This document shows, piece after piece, positions 28,158 to 39,047 of a stretch of 64,000 bases of DNA; within the stretch, counting starts at the first letter, position 1; each line of letters begins with the position of its first letter. The DNA lies in assembly GCF_016508585.1 (NCBI RefSeq), contig NZ_JADVOP010000011.1, positions 45,229 to 109,228 on the forward strand, written 5' to 3'. The DNA is from Acinetobacter baumannii (lineage in GTDB: Bacteria; Pseudomonadota; Gammaproteobacteria; Pseudomonadales; Moraxellaceae). The position numbers were made by a program, and so were the translations under genes. The notes below the pieces were generated by a model. It ran no database searches and was not told the origin of the DNA. It saw nothing but the letters and a program-made list of their open reading frames with translations.

Positions 28158-28706
28158 ATGAACGATTCCGAGTTATTAACAACTTTACAAGAACAGATAA
28201 AGCGTGGAGAAAAATATAGCTATTTGTGTTTTTGGGGGCATCGTCAAAAGACGCAAGAAAAGATAGACAAGAGCTGTTTAAGCCAATGGTTTCCAGCAAA
28301 ATTTAACATTGATGGTGTTGATTATCAAAATACCGAACAATATATGATGGCGCAGAAAGCCAAACTGTTTAAGGATGAAAATGTTTTTCAGAAAATTTTA
28401 TTGACAAAGGATCCGAAGGAAATCAAAGCATTAGGGCGTCAGGTCAAAAATTATCAAGATGAGATTTGGATTGCGCATCGTTATGAGATTGTGGTTCAAG
28501 GAAATCTGGCAAAGTTTTCCCAAAATAAGAGTCTGCAACAATTTTTGTTGAGTACCTCTGAGCAAATCATTGTTGAAGCTTCACCTGTGGATCGGATTTG
28601 GGGGATTGGTTTGGCTGCTGATCATACAGATGCAATGAATCCACTGAAATGGCAAGGTTTAAATTTATTGGGATTCGCATTGATGGAAGTGAGAAAGCAA
28701 CTTTAG
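28158..28706 (+). CDS. NADAR-family (YbiA-like) glycosidase
   Basis: This protein of about 182 residues from the ATG at 28158 (MNDSELLTTLQEQ), preceded by AGGA, carries the NADAR domain. The conserved parts are FWGH, SQWFPAKFNIDGVDYQNTEQYMMAQKAKLF split across residues 41-70, IKALGRQVKNY, and VEASPVDRIWGIG. YbiA removes the sugar from damaged riboflavin-pathway intermediates, and other NADAR proteins reverse ADP-ribosylation. It stands alone, so neither role can be preferred from context. Confidence 0.85.
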   Translation: MNDSELLTTLQEQIKRGEKYSYLCFWGHRQKTQEKIDKSCLSQWFPAKFNIDGVDYQNTEQYMMAQKAKLFKDENVFQKILLTKDPKEIKALGRQVKNYQDEIWIAHRYEIVVQGNLAKFSQNKSLQQFLLSTSEQIIVEASPVDRIWGIGLAADHTDAMNPLKWQGLNLLGFALMEVRKQL

Positions 28707-28750
28707 GCTTGCTTTCTCTTGAGTACTGGTTTTATCCGGATGTTTAAGGT

Positions 28751-29788
28751 TTACAATCCAAAATAATAAGCAGCCAGACAGATAAGAATAGTCACGACAA
28801 TTAAAGCAAAAACGCCAGTTTTCGCGGGTTTGTGTTCATGATTTGTATGGGCGGGATGGGCACTAAAAGATTGGCGTTTTTCAGTTTTAATGTCCTCAAC
28901 GGTGTCAAATGGAGATGCAATGGCTTTAGGGGTTAAACGCGCCGATTGATAGTGATTGGCAACTTTAACAATAAATTTTGCTTTTAAATCTTCAATCTTC
29001 TGTAAGAAGTGACGTAAATTCATTTGTTGTTCTGGACTAAGGCTTTGCGCATTGTCATCATAGGGATGTTTTATTTTTGCCAGAATAAATTCTTCAAGTG
29101 CATCGAAACGGTATAGGGTTTCATTGGCATAATCAGCTTGATCATCACTTGGGAAAAGGGCAAGTTTGAGACTGCTATCATCCGCGATATATTCACTGCT
29201 ATTTAAACCATAATAAGGTAAGTCTTTGTTTACTGGTTCCGTAAAACCTTTGGCATATTGACTGTCAAACAATTCATTGTCCGTGTATACCTGAATATCA
29301 TCCCAGTTTGGTGTAACGAGATCTTGCTCGATGCGTTTAATGAGTTTTGCATTAAGATCATAACGCCAGAATATTTCTGTTCGAATATTTGCACGTTGCA
29401 GTTCTGGCGCTTCATAGTCATTGTCTGCGCTATACCATTCCGGCAGCTCTTTACCAAAAATCCAAGCGGTTTTCTTTTGAGATTCGTGACTGACAATAAA
29501 GTGAGGAATCGCCAATAATTCGACATTCGCATTGGGATTTTGTTCATCATTCAAAAGACTGGAACTATGTAAGCTGATGCGATATACGCCTTGCTTTTTT
29601 AGACCCTCAAGCCAGATTTGAAAATGTTGGGCTAGAAGATGTTGGGTGATTAAATCTCGAAAGCCAAAAGCGTGATGATTAAAAATGGCGTGGTTCACCC
29701 AACGAGAAAAACTAATTTCTTGGCTAAGATATTGATTGCCATAAGTGACGAGTGCAAGTTGGCGTTTCCAGATTTGATCAAGTGCCAT
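28751..29788 (-). CDS. Tail-anchored hypothetical protein
   Basis: This 345-residue protein is mostly soluble, with a single C-terminal hydrophobic helix (TGVFALIVVTILICLAAYYFGL) that would anchor it to the inner membrane with the bulk in the cytoplasm. The region before the anchor is His/Lys-rich and flexible. No enzyme motif is recognised. It is monocistronic, upstream and divergent from pheS. Conserved-looking composition, function unknown. Confidence 0.6.
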   Translation of the reverse strand: MALDQIWKRQLALVTYGNQYLSQEISFSRWVNHAIFNHHAFGFRDLITQHLLAQHFQIWLEGLKKQGVYRISLHSSSLLNDEQNPNANVELLAIPHFIVSHESQKKTAWIFGKELPEWYSADNDYEAPELQRANIRTEIFWRYDLNAKLIKRIEQDLVTPNWDDIQVYTDNELFDSQYAKGFTEPVNKDLPYYGLNSSEYIADDSSLKLALFPSDDQADYANETLYRFDALEEFILAKIKHPYDDNAQSLSPEQQMNLRHFLQKIEDLKAKFIVKVANHYQSARLTPKAIASPFDTVEDIKTEKRQSFSAHPAHTNHEHKPAKTGVFALIVVTILICLAAYYFGL

Positions 29789-29938
29789 TTTTTATAGATC
29801 TCAGTGACATTGGATTTATTTTATACCGTTTATAAATCAGAGTTCTAGCGTTTCAACAGTATTCAAACATGGAAATATACAAATTATTGGGAATTAGTTG
29901 TGACTAATCGTATTTTTCGTCAGGAGGAAACTTCATTC

Positions 29939-29975
29939 AACTGCATAAAAACTGTTAGAATATGCAGTTATATTA
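29939..29975 (+). promoter_or_regulatory. Hairpin in the pheS leader
   Basis: The inverted repeat AACTGCATA (29939-29947) / TATGCAGTT (29961-29969) is followed by an AT-rich stretch ending in TTTTTCT, 31 bp before the pheS start. In enterics pheST is controlled by attenuation. I see no clear Phe-rich leader peptide here, so attenuation is only a possibility. Confidence 0.35.
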
Positions 29976-29984
29976 TTTTTCTAA

Positions 29985-30986
<1,002 letters not shown>

Positions 30987-30995
30987 CACATTTAT

Positions 30996-31085
30996 ACCTC
31001 TCCCTGACCTCTACTCAACAGAGAGCGATGTCATAGACAAAAAAGAGGAAGGGGCTCCTGATTTTCAAAGGGAGTCAGAGAGGAA
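30996..31085. repeat. Degenerate palindromic element between pheS and pheT
   Basis: The arm ACCTCTCCCTGACCTCT (from 30997) is partly complementary to a right arm near GGGAGTCAGAGAGG (31069-31082), with AGAGGAAGGGGCTCC between. It looks like a decayed copy of the C/T-rich inverted intergenic repeats seen in Acinetobacter. A transcript here would fold into a hairpin between the two coding sequences. Confidence 0.5.
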
Positions 31086-31114
31086 TTCATAGATATTGAA
31101 TATAGGTTTTAAAA

Positions 31115-33496
31115 ATGAAAATTAGCGAAAATTGGCTTCGCACATGGGTTAACCCGGCAATTGATAGTGATACTTTATCTGATCAACTCACTATGTTGGG
31201 GCTTGAAGTAGATGAACTTGTACCCGCTGCTCAACCATTTACCGGTGTTGTGGTGGGTGAAGTTTTAACGGTCATTCAGCATCCTGATGCAGATCGTTTA
31301 CGTGTGACTACCGTAAATATTGGTTCAGCAGAACCTCTGCAAATCGTCTGTGGTGCACCGAATGTGCGTGTTGGCATGAAAGCACCCGTAGCGACAATTG
31401 GAGCTGTACTTCCTGGTGATTTTAAAATCAAGAAAGGTAAGCTACGTGGTGTTGAATCACAAGGGATGTTATGCGGTGCTTCGGAAATTGATCTTGAAGA
31501 TAAAATCGATGGGCTGTTGGAGCTTCCCGATGATGCACCGGTTGGTGTAAATATTCGTGAGTATTTAAATCTGGATGACCATGTCATCGATATCAGCATT
31601 ACTCCAAATCGTGGAGACTGTTTCAGTATGCGTGGTGTAGCCCGTGAAATTGGTGTAATTAACCAACTTCCAGTGACAGCTCCTGAAATTACAGAAGTGA
31701 CTGCAACCATTGCGGATCAAAAACAAGTCCATGTCAGCACTGAAGGATGTCCACGTTATTTAGGTCGAGTCATCAGAAATGTCAATACCAAGGCTGCTAC
31801 GCCTGAATGGATGGAGCAGGCTTTGGCACGTTCAGGTATTCGTCAACACAGTATTTTGGTGGATATTACCAACTATGTTCTGATGGAGTTAGGACAACCA
31901 TTACATGCTTTTGACGGTGGTCAAGTTCAAGGTTCAGTCCATGTACGTCAAGCGACAGCAAACGAAAAACTTGTTTTATTAAATGAGCAAGAAATCGAAT
32001 TGACAGAAGACGTCATGGTCATTGCCGATGATACAAAAGCTCTAGCTATTGCCGGGATCATGGGGGGATTATCTTCTTCTGTGACAGATTCAACCACAGA
32101 GATCTTCCTTGAATCTGCTTTCTTTGCACCATTGCATATTGCAGGTCGTGCGCGTCGTTATGGCTTACATACGGATGCATCACAACGTTATGAACGTGGT
32201 GTGGATTTTGAATTGCCAATGATCGCGATGCATCGCGCATCACAATTGATTCAAAGTTTGGCAGGTGGTGAATTTGGTCCAATCACTGTGGCTGAACGTG
32301 CAGAGCTTTTACCTCAACGTGAAGCCATTGAATTAACTCAAGCACAAGTTGATCAATTGCTTGGTTATCCTGTTGAATCAGCATTTATTACCGATGCACT
32401 TGAGCGTTTAGGTTGTGTGGTAACAGTCAAAGCTGAGGGTGAGTGGACGGTCGTACCTCCATCACATCGCTATGATATGGCCATTTATCAGGACTTAATT
32501 GAAGAAGTTGCACGTATTCATGGTTATGACAATATCCAAATCAGTTTACCTGTGATTGATGTCAAACTTGCCAAACATCAAGATCAGTTTGAATTGGCTC
32601 AACTGCGTCAAACATTGGTGACTTTAGGCTATCAGGAAGCAATCAGTTTTAGCTTTGCGGATTTAAAACTTGAAAAGCAATTAAATTCTCAAGTTAATCC
32701 ATTAGCATTGGCAAATCCAATTTCAAGTGATTTGGCAGTGATGCGTTCTACTTTGCTGTCTAGTTTGATCCCTTGCGTTCAATACAATATTAACCGTCAA
32801 CAAAGCCGTGTGCGTTTTTTTGAGCTAGGTTTACGTTTTGATTATCAAAATGCTCAAACTATTGATGACTTGAACCAGATTCCAACTTTGGCAATGATTG
32901 CTGTGGGTTCAAAACAATCGGAATCATGGCATGGCAAAGCACAGCCTATGGATTTCTTTGACTTTAAAGGAGAGGTCGAAGAAGTTTTAGCTGCTGGACG
33001 GGTTCAGGTTGAATACGTACGTTCTGAACGAGAGTGGTTGCATCCAGGTCAGTCAGCAGAAATTTTAATTGATGGAAGATCGATCGGATATTTGGGACGT
33101 TTACACCCATCTTTAGAAAATGCACTGGATTTGAGCACGACCTGGGTTGCCGAACTTGATCAATCGGCTGTTTTGCAAACTTATGTATCTAATTTTACAG
33201 AATTATCACGATTTCCGTCGGTTAGACGTGATATTGCGCTTGTAATTAATGATAAGATTAATGTCAGTGAAATTCAGCAACTTATTGAAAAAACCGGTGG
33301 AGCGCTTTTAGACTCTACATGGTTATTCGATGTGTATACAGGGCAAGGTGTTGAGCAAGGTAAGCGCTCTTTGGCATTTGCATTGTTATGGCAACATCCA
33401 TCACGTACACTTGAAGATGCTGAAATTAAATCCGGTATGGATCATATCATTCAAGTGTTAGAAAGCACTTACCAAGCGACATTGAGGGCCTCATGA
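31115..33496 (+). CDS. pheT: Phenylalanyl-tRNA synthetase beta subunit
   Basis: This full-length 793-residue beta subunit has an N-terminal EMAP/OB tRNA-binding domain ([20 protein letters not shown]), the B3/B4 editing domains ([30 protein letters not shown]), B5, the catalytic-like core, and a C-terminal FDX-ACB domain ([15 protein letters not shown]). It recognises tRNA-Phe and edits mischarged Tyr. Its stop overlaps the ihfA start by 4 bp (ATGA), so the two are translationally coupled. Confidence 0.97.
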   Translation: MKISENWLRTWVNPAIDSDTLSDQLTMLGLEVDELVPAAQPFTGVVVGEVLTVIQHPDADRLRVTTVNIGSAEPLQIVCGAPNVRVGMKAPVATIGAVLPGDFKIKKGKLRGVESQGMLCGASEIDLEDKIDGLLELPDDAPVGVNIREYLNLDDHVIDISITPNRGDCFSMRGVAREIGVINQLPVTAPEITEVTATIADQKQVHVSTEGCPRYLGRVIRNVNTKAATPEWMEQALARSGIRQHSILVDITNYVLMELGQPLHAFDGGQVQGSVHVRQATANEKLVLLNEQEIELTEDVMVIADDTKALAIAGIMGGLSSSVTDSTTEIFLESAFFAPLHIAGRARRYGLHTDASQRYERGVDFELPMIAMHRASQLIQSLAGGEFGPITVAERAELLPQREAIELTQAQVDQLLGYPVESAFITDALERLGCVVTVKAEGEWTVVPPSHRYDMAIYQDLIEEVARIHGYDNIQISLPVIDVKLAKHQDQFELAQLRQTLVTLGYQEAISFSFADLKLEKQLNSQVNPLALANPISSDLAVMRSTLLSSLIPCVQYNINRQQSRVRFFELGLRFDYQNAQTIDDLNQIPTLAMIAVGSKQSESWHGKAQPMDFFDFKGEVEEVLAAGRVQVEYVRSEREWLHPGQSAEILIDGRSIGYLGRLHPSLENALDLSTTWVAELDQSAVLQTYVSNFTELSRFPSVRRDIALVINDKINVSEIQQLIEKTGGALLDSTWLFDVYTGQGVEQGKRSLAFALLWQHPSRTLEDAEIKSGMDHIIQVLESTYQATLRAS

Positions 33497-33789
33497 CAGC
33501 ATTAACAAAAGCAGAAATGGCTGATCATTTAAGTGAGCTTACGAGTTTAAACCGTCGTGAAGCAAAACAAATGGTCGAGTTGTTCTTTGACGAAATTAGC
33601 CAAGCATTAATTGCAGGCGAACAAGTTAAACTTTCAGGTTTTGGTAATTTTGAACTACGTGACAAGCGTCAACGTCCAGGTCGAAACCCTAAAACTGGTG
33701 AAGAAATTCCAATTTCGGCACGTCGAGTTGTTACGTTCCGCGCAGGACAGAAGTTTAGACAGCGTGTAGGCACAGAACAAGAAGGCTAA
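33493..33789 (+). CDS. ihfA: Integration host factor alpha subunit
   Basis: This 98-residue DNA-bending protein of the HU/IHF family starts [14 protein letters not shown]. The beta-ribbon arm holds [20 protein letters not shown] with the conserved Arg-Asn-Pro that intercalates DNA. It forms a heterodimer with IhfB and acts in transcription, replication and site-specific recombination. The pheST-ihfA order is the standard one. It is followed by a strong terminator. Confidence 0.97.
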   Translation: MTALTKAEMADHLSELTSLNRREAKQMVELFFDEISQALIAGEQVKLSGFGNFELRDKRQRPGRNPKTGEEIPISARRVVTFRAGQKFRQRVGTEQEG

Positions 33790-33807
33790 TCCTCCACCTT
33801 GATTCTG

Positions 33808-33843
33808 AAAAAACCCCAAGCCACTTTGCTTGGGGTTTTTTAT
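33808..33843 (+). terminator. Intrinsic terminator after ihfA
   Basis: The stem AAAACCCCAAGC / GCTTGGGGTTTT is GC-rich at its base and followed by T residues. Confidence 0.95.
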
Positions 33844-34485
33844 GACTTACTCAATATTTGCTTTCGAGAATCATGCATCGGGAGCGTGATATAGAGGTGT
33901 GATGGACTTGAATATCCAAGCGCGTTGTAGCAACAGGCGTGGTGTTTAATTTCACGCTGATGTGATCTCATCTCATCCATCTGTTGGAAAACTCTTTACT
34001 TTCAAAGTATCAATGCATTTGCTAGGCAATGCCTTAATCTGCTTAACCCATTATTGGCTTAATCGTATACCTGTACTGTAAAAAAGCAGTGCTTGGTTTT
34101 GTTCACATACTCCTGTTTAACATGGCGACATTCATGTCACCGCAGCAGAGAAAATTCTCTAGGATTGGAAGTACAGAGAAATGAATCATCAAAATCTTCT
34201 AAAAAATTGTATAGAAAGCATACAACTCATTGGATAACAATGATTGAAACCCAACCCCCTCTATGAACAATCAGGCGTTTTGATGAAAAAAGCAAATAGC
34301 TCATTTTTTTAATGATTCATGTGAGAGAAGAGTGATCGAGTGAGTATATGTCAACAAGGGAGATTGGCAGACTTTAAATGAAGAGGGGGTTAAACTGGCG
34401 GGGATATATTGATTGGTTGTATCAATGTTTATTATTTAAATATTAGTCAGTTAAGTTGAAAATAACACATAAAATTAAAAGCAAA
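33844..34485. other. Long non-coding region
   Basis: About 640 bp with no plausible gene on either strand. It contains a distant inverted repeat, AACCCCCTCT (about 34253-34262) and AGAGGGGGTT (about 34383-34392), enclosing about 120 bp, plus smaller palindromes. It may hold a small RNA, a decayed gene or a repeat remnant; no tRNA or known RNA family is recognised. Confidence 0.5.
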
Positions 34486-34513
34486 AAAAAGAGAACCAAA
34501 GGTTCTCTTTTTT
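34486..34513 (-). terminator. Intrinsic terminator of the lipoprotein gene
   Basis: A perfect stem AAAAAGAGAACC / GGTTCTCTTTTT with a three-base loop, on the minus strand just downstream of the Ala-rich lipoprotein gene. Confidence 0.9.
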
Positions 34514-34534
34514 TGATAATAATCTAAGCGATTA

Positions 34535-34807
34535 TTATTGAGCAGCTGAAGCAGCAGCTGAAGCGTCAGCAGCAGCAGCAGTAGCGTCAGAAGCAGCAGC
34601 AGTAGCGTCTGCAGCAGCAGTAGCAGCAGCGTCAGTTGCAGAAGCAGCAGCAGCGTCAACAGCAGCAGTAGCTTCAGAAGCAGCTTCTACAGCTTGAGAA
34701 GCAGCAGCGTTTGCATCAGCAGCAGCTTCTTCAGTTTTTTTAGCACAACCAACGAAAGCTAAAGTAGTAGCAACTGCAGCAGCAATAGCGATTTTTTTGA
34801 ATAACAT
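34535..34807 (-). CDS. Alanine-rich small lipoprotein
   Basis: This 90-residue protein has a lipoprotein signal (IAIAAAVATTLAFVGC, Cys near residue 21). The mature part is almost wholly Ala with spaced Asp, Glu, Ser and Thr, suggesting a long continuous or coiled-coil helix. This is like the Lpp/OprI class of small, abundant envelope lipoproteins, although it lacks the C-terminal Lys that Lpp uses for peptidoglycan linkage. The DNA is a GCA/GCN-type low-complexity run. A strong terminator and a long promoter region suggest high expression (inference). Confidence 0.8.
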   Translation of the reverse strand: MLFKKIAIAAAVATTLAFVGCAKKTEEAAADANAAASQAVEAASEATAAVDAAAASATDAAATAAADATAAASDATAAAADASAAASAAQ

Positions 34808-35141
34808 GGCATCACTCTCATAAAATTAATTGAGACAAAAAACCCAAGTTAGCCTGTTTTTTGCTTTTTGCATGAGCAGTCTAACTGGTATGCGAATATG
34901 CTATCACTGCGCATTTTGAATTGCTACTGTCTAGATGAAAAAAACTGACCAAATTGATGAAAAAATGATGATTTTTTAACAGTTAATTACAATTAATTCG
35001 CACTTTTAGATTGGATTATTGATAATTAAGTTATTAAAAAATATAAAAAATATAGGAGTGTGATTTTTATATTCAATTATTTGCAAAATACTGTTACGCC
35101 AAAAATCAGCAATTGTATATTTATGTAAATCCTGTCAACCC
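34808..35141. other. AT-rich intergenic region
   Basis: About 330 bp, very AT-rich, between the lipoprotein start and the rho terminator. It should hold the lipoprotein promoter (minus strand). I see no gene or repeat. Confidence 0.5.
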
Positions 35142-35172
35142 AAAAAAGGCCACTGTATCAGTGACCTTTTTT
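35142..35172 (-). terminator. Intrinsic terminator after rho
   Basis: The stem AAAAAAGG-CACTG / CAGTG-CCTTTTTT with one mismatch pair lies on the minus strand downstream of rho. Confidence 0.9.
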
Positions 35173-35186
35173 GACTTTTATAGCGA

Positions 35187-36455
35187 TTAGTTTGCAGCTT
35201 TACGCTTCATTTGATCAAAGAAATCATCGTTGGTTTTGGTTTCTTTCATACGATCTAGAAGGAATTCCATCGCAGCCAATTCATCCATTGGGTGAAGAAG
35301 TTTACGTAAGATCCAAACTTTGCGTAGGTTTTCTTCACTCATGAGGCGTTCTTCACGACGAGTACCAGATTTCTTGATATTCATGGCAGGGAAGACACGT
35401 TTTTCAGCAATACGACGATCAAGGGTGATCTCTTGGTTACCGGTACCTTTGAATTCTTCGTAGATCACTTCGTCCATCTTACTGCCTGTTTCAATCAAAG
35501 CAGTAGAAATGATTGTCAGTGAACCGCCTTCTTCAATGTTACGTGCAGCACCAAAGAAACGTTTCGGGCGTTCAAGCGCATGTGCGTCTACACCACCAGT
35601 CAATACCTTGCCTGATGACGGCACAACAGTGTTGTAAGCACGTGCTAAACGAGTGATTGAGTCTAGTAGAATCACCACATCTTTCTTATGCTCAACGAGA
35701 CGTTTGGCTTTTTCAATCACCATTTCGGCAACTTGTACATGACGTGCTGGAGATTCGTCAAATGTTGATGCAACAACCTCACCACGAACAGTACGTTCCA
35801 TTTCAGTCACTTCCTCTGGACGTTCATCAATTAAGAGAACGATCAAGAAGCACTCAGGGTTGTTACGTACAATAGACTGTGCAATGTTCTGTAATAACAT
35901 TGTTTTACCCGCCTTAGGCGGTGCAACAATAATAGAACGTTGACCTTTACCAATAGGAGCAACTAAGTCAACTACACGCGCAGTTAAATCTTCCGTTGAA
36001 CCATTGCCTAGTTCCATCACCAATTGCTCAGTGGGAAACAGTGGGGTTAAGTTTTCGAATAAGATTTTATTACGTGAATTTTCAGGTGTGTCGTAGTTAA
36101 TTTGATTAACTTTTAATAATGCAAAGTAACGTTCACCTTCTTTGGGTGGGCGAATCGTACCCGTAATCGTGTCACCCGTGCGGAGGTTGAAACGACGGAT
36201 TTGTGATGGGCTTACATAGATGTCATCAGGACCTGCAAGATAAGAACCTGCAGCCGAGCGTAGAAAGCCGAAACCATCAGACAAAATTTCAAGAACACCA
36301 TCACCAAAGATTTCTTCACCATTCATTGCATGGCGCTTCAGGATGGCAAAAATGATGTCTTGCTTACGGTTACGAGCCATTCCTTCAAGGCCCATAAACT
36401 CAGCAATTTTAATGAGTTCGCCAATCGGTTTTTTCTTGAGTTCAGTTAAATTCAT
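35187..36455 (-). CDS. rho: Transcription termination factor Rho
   Basis: This 422-residue hexameric RNA-dependent ATPase/helicase ends transcripts at C-rich unstructured sites. The N-terminal domain has a Rho-type helix bundle and an OB fold with RNP1-like DGFGFLRS. The ATPase core contains Walker [10 protein letters not shown] and the conserved [13 protein letters not shown]. The Q-loop and R-loop regions ([20 protein letters not shown]) are intact, so it is full length. Its upstream leader is pyrimidine-rich on the sense strand, as expected for self-regulation. Confidence 0.98.
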   Translation of the reverse strand: MNLTELKKKPIGELIKIAEFMGLEGMARNRKQDIIFAILKRHAMNGEEIFGDGVLEILSDGFGFLRSAAGSYLAGPDDIYVSPSQIRRFNLRTGDTITGTIRPPKEGERYFALLKVNQINYDTPENSRNKILFENLTPLFPTEQLVMELGNGSTEDLTARVVDLVAPIGKGQRSIIVAPPKAGKTMLLQNIAQSIVRNNPECFLIVLLIDERPEEVTEMERTVRGEVVASTFDESPARHVQVAEMVIEKAKRLVEHKKDVVILLDSITRLARAYNTVVPSSGKVLTGGVDAHALERPKRFFGAARNIEEGGSLTIISTALIETGSKMDEVIYEEFKGTGNQEITLDRRIAEKRVFPAMNIKKSGTRREERLMSEENLRKVWILRKLLHPMDELAAMEFLLDRMKETKTNDDFFDQMKRKAAN

Positions 36456-36545
36456 AAATGGTCAGATTGAATAAGGATGTGTGGAACACAGATAAAGAGA
36501 AAAGAAGCAAAAGTCGCCAACAGTGCAATAGGTGAGTTGATGTTG
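36456..36545 (-). promoter_or_regulatory. G-poor, C/U-rich rho leader (candidate rut site)
   Basis: Read on the minus strand, the 90 bases before the rho ATG are nearly free of G and rich in C and T (for example CTTTTGCTTCTTTTCTC and TTCCACACATCC). Rho binds such RNA and can terminate within its own leader; this autoregulation is established in E. coli. Assignment here rests on composition and position. Confidence 0.55.
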
Positions 36546-36725
36546 TATAGACACAAAAACAAACTCAGAGTCTATGTAGTTCTTTCGAGGAGAAATATGT
36601 AAAACAATTTCTGTTGCCGAACGGCGATCTTATGTGTTGTCCTTTAAGAAACAGGCAGAGAATCCTTATGTTCCTTGAGCATGAAATATAAGTGAGATCA
36701 ACAAGTTTGTCAAATTATAGTCGAA

Positions 36726-36758
36726 AAAAAATACGCTAGAAAATCAAGCGTATTTTTT
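36726..36758 (-). terminator. Intrinsic terminator after trxA
   Basis: A perfect stem AAAAAATACGCT / AGCGTATTTTTT lies downstream of trxA on the minus strand. It suggests trxA and rho are separate units. Confidence 0.9.
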
Positions 36759-36799
36759 GCTTTTGCAGATTTATATAAATAATCTATAAATTCAGCAGA

Positions 36800-37126
36800 T
36801 TAAATATTTTCTTCGATGAAAGCCGTAAGTTTAGATTTTGGTACAGCACCGATTTGCTGAGCAACCACTTCACCATTTTTAAACATCAATAATGCTGGAA
36901 TGTTACGGATATTATAGTTGACCGCAGTTGCTTCACATGCAGTCACATCGACTTTAACAATCTTTACTTTACCTTCAAATTCTGTAGAAAGTACTTCCAG
37001 AACAGGTGCGATGGCTTTACATGGTGCACACCAACCTGCCCAGAAATCTACAATTACAGGAATATCTGATTCAAGTACGTCTGCTGCGAAGTTGTCATCA
37101 GTTGTGTTTACGATATTGCCAGACAT
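36800..37126 (-). CDS. trxA: Thioredoxin 1
   Basis: This 108-residue thioredoxin has the redox motif WAGWCAPCK (Ala replaces the commoner Gly of WCGPC), the cis-Pro loop NIPALLMFKNG and the usual length. It reduces protein disulfides in the cytoplasm with thioredoxin reductase. It precedes rho on the same strand, an order also seen in E. coli (trxA-rho). A hairpin terminator follows. Confidence 0.95.
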   Translation of the reverse strand: MSGNIVNTTDDNFAADVLESDIPVIVDFWAGWCAPCKAIAPVLEVLSTEFEGKVKIVKVDVTACEATAVNYNIRNIPALLMFKNGEVVAQQIGAVPKSKLTAFIEENI

Positions 37127-37419
37127 GGATTTTGCTCCAAAAATATTTTAAAGATGAATCAATCTATGAGGCTAAGTATTACATAGACATCTTTAACAAT
37201 GTAGGGGAATATTTAAATTTTCATTCTTATTGATGAGAATGTCCAATTGATGCTCACGATATTTACAATCGGTTCCTTAGAAAACTCAATCTCATTGTCA
37301 CATAATTGTCATATATGCTGAAAAAATAATGACTCATCAAATTGTCTAAATAAATGGCTTTTAAAAAACGTGCATGTGAATTAATCTAAGCAACAATTCA
37401 GTATGAGTTTGTATAAATA

Positions 37420-38940
37420 ATGTCTGATTTTTTGATTGATGAAGAATTACTTGCTGCCATCGATATGGGGTCGAATAGCTTCCATTTAGCAATTGCTCGC
37501 GTGGATCATGGTGAAGTTAAAAAAGTTGCTTCGATGTCAGAAAAAGTTCAGCTTGCGGCTGGATTGGACGAGAATAAAAACTTAACTGAAGCAGCACAAC
37601 AACGAGGTTTAGCTTGTCTGGCACGTTTTGTGGGAAGATTAAGCTCAGTGCAGCCGAATCGTTTACGAATTGTTGCAACCAACGCGTTGCGTCAAGCGAA
37701 AAATGGGCATGAATTTATTCAAAAAGCTGCTGAAATTCTACCTAAGCCGATAGAAATCATTGCAGGACGCGAGGAAGCACGATTAATTTATTTAGGCGTT
37801 TCTCATACCATGGTGAACAGTGGGCGCCGTTTGGTAATTGATATTGGTGGTGGTTCTACAGAATTGATTATTGGTGAGGAATTTGAGCCAATTCATACTG
37901 AATCTTTACAAATGGGCTGTGTTGCATTTACCAAAGCCTATTTCCCAGAAGGCGATATCAACAGCAAAGCTTTTGAAAAAGCAGTCGTCGCTGCACGTAA
38001 AGAACTCTCGTCGATCGCCAATACCTATAAGGCAGCAGGTTGGGATACTGTGGTTGGCTCGAGTGGAACCATCAAAGCGTGTCGCCAAATTGCTGTCAAT
38101 ATGGGCTGGAGTGATGAACAAGAAAATTTAACCCGAGAAGGTTTAGAAAAATTAAAAGATAAACTTCTAAAATTTAAACATATCTCCGATATGGAGTTTG
38201 ATGGATTAAAAGAAGATCGCCGTGCTGTTTTACCCGCAGGTATTGCAATTCTTTATGCTGTTTTCGAAGTTCTGAATATTGATAAGCTGGTCTATTCGGA
38301 TGGTGCGCTAAGAGAAGGTGTCATGTATGACTTGCTTGGGCGTTTTCAACATGAAGATATCCGAGACCGCAGTGTGCAAGCGATGGTGGGACGTTATGGT
38401 GCAGATGCCAAACAAGCCGAACGCGTGGTTGAAACAGCACAACATCTGTTTAATGGTGTCGCACATACCTTACATTTAAATAGTGATGACAGCGATCTGT
38501 TGCGTCGCGCAGCTTATTTACATGAAATTGGTCTGGCGATTAGCCATAGTGGTTATCAAAAACACAGTGCTTATCTCTTACAGCATTCCGATATTCCTGG
38601 TTTCTCACAAATTGATCAGAACCATTTGTCACATTTGGTCGCTCACCATCGTCGTAAATTACGTACAGATGCCAAACTTGATGTGCTAAAAGTAGGCGGA
38701 AACAAGCTAATACATCTGTGTTTGCTCCTCCGTCTCGCTGTTTTACTCAATCACAGTCGCAGTGATGAGATGCTTCCTGCCATTGAATTGACAGTGGATA
38801 ATGCGCAACAATGGCAACTCAGCGTTTCTGGCGATGCCAAGCAATGGCCTTTACTGGTTGCAGATTTGCATGATGAGCAAGTGCAATTTAAGCATTGGGA
38901 CATTGAATTGAATATTCAGTCGGAACAGTTTATCGATTAA
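37420..38940 (+). CDS. ppx: Exopolyphosphatase (Ppx/GppA family)
   Basis: This 506-residue Ppx/GppA family protein belongs to the ASKHA phosphotransferase fold. The phosphate-binding motifs AAIDMGSNSFHLAIAR and VIDIGGGSTELIIG are intact, and SDGALREGVMYDLL with HEIGLAISHSGYQKHSAYLL (HD-like C-terminal domain) follows. It degrades inorganic polyphosphate from the end and may also hydrolyse pppGpp. It is divergent from trxA across a 290-bp promoter region and monocistronic (ppk is not in this window). Confidence 0.92.
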   Translation: MSDFLIDEELLAAIDMGSNSFHLAIARVDHGEVKKVASMSEKVQLAAGLDENKNLTEAAQQRGLACLARFVGRLSSVQPNRLRIVATNALRQAKNGHEFIQKAAEILPKPIEIIAGREEARLIYLGVSHTMVNSGRRLVIDIGGGSTELIIGEEFEPIHTESLQMGCVAFTKAYFPEGDINSKAFEKAVVAARKELSSIANTYKAAGWDTVVGSSGTIKACRQIAVNMGWSDEQENLTREGLEKLKDKLLKFKHISDMEFDGLKEDRRAVLPAGIAILYAVFEVLNIDKLVYSDGALREGVMYDLLGRFQHEDIRDRSVQAMVGRYGADAKQAERVVETAQHLFNGVAHTLHLNSDDSDLLRRAAYLHEIGLAISHSGYQKHSAYLLQHSDIPGFSQIDQNHLSHLVAHHRRKLRTDAKLDVLKVGGNKLIHLCLLLRLAVLLNHSRSDEMLPAIELTVDNAQQWQLSVSGDAKQWPLLVADLHDEQVQFKHWDIELNIQSEQFID

Positions 38941-39047
38941 CTAAAGGTCATGTGCTGATTGAATGAATTGTATAAACCATTCAATAGCACTTGATCCTGA
39001 ACTTCCGATGTGTGAGGCATCGGTGAATTAGGGATAATACTCGACTT

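Noticed and set aside
31276..31710. A 144-codon minus-strand frame inside pheT.
   Set aside because: It is a shadow of a strongly conserved gene, with Ser/Pro/Arg-rich low-quality composition.
34447..34659. Minus-strand frame of almost pure Leu/Thr (70 codons).
   Set aside because: It is the frame-shifted reading of the Ala-rich lipoprotein gene and runs through its terminator.
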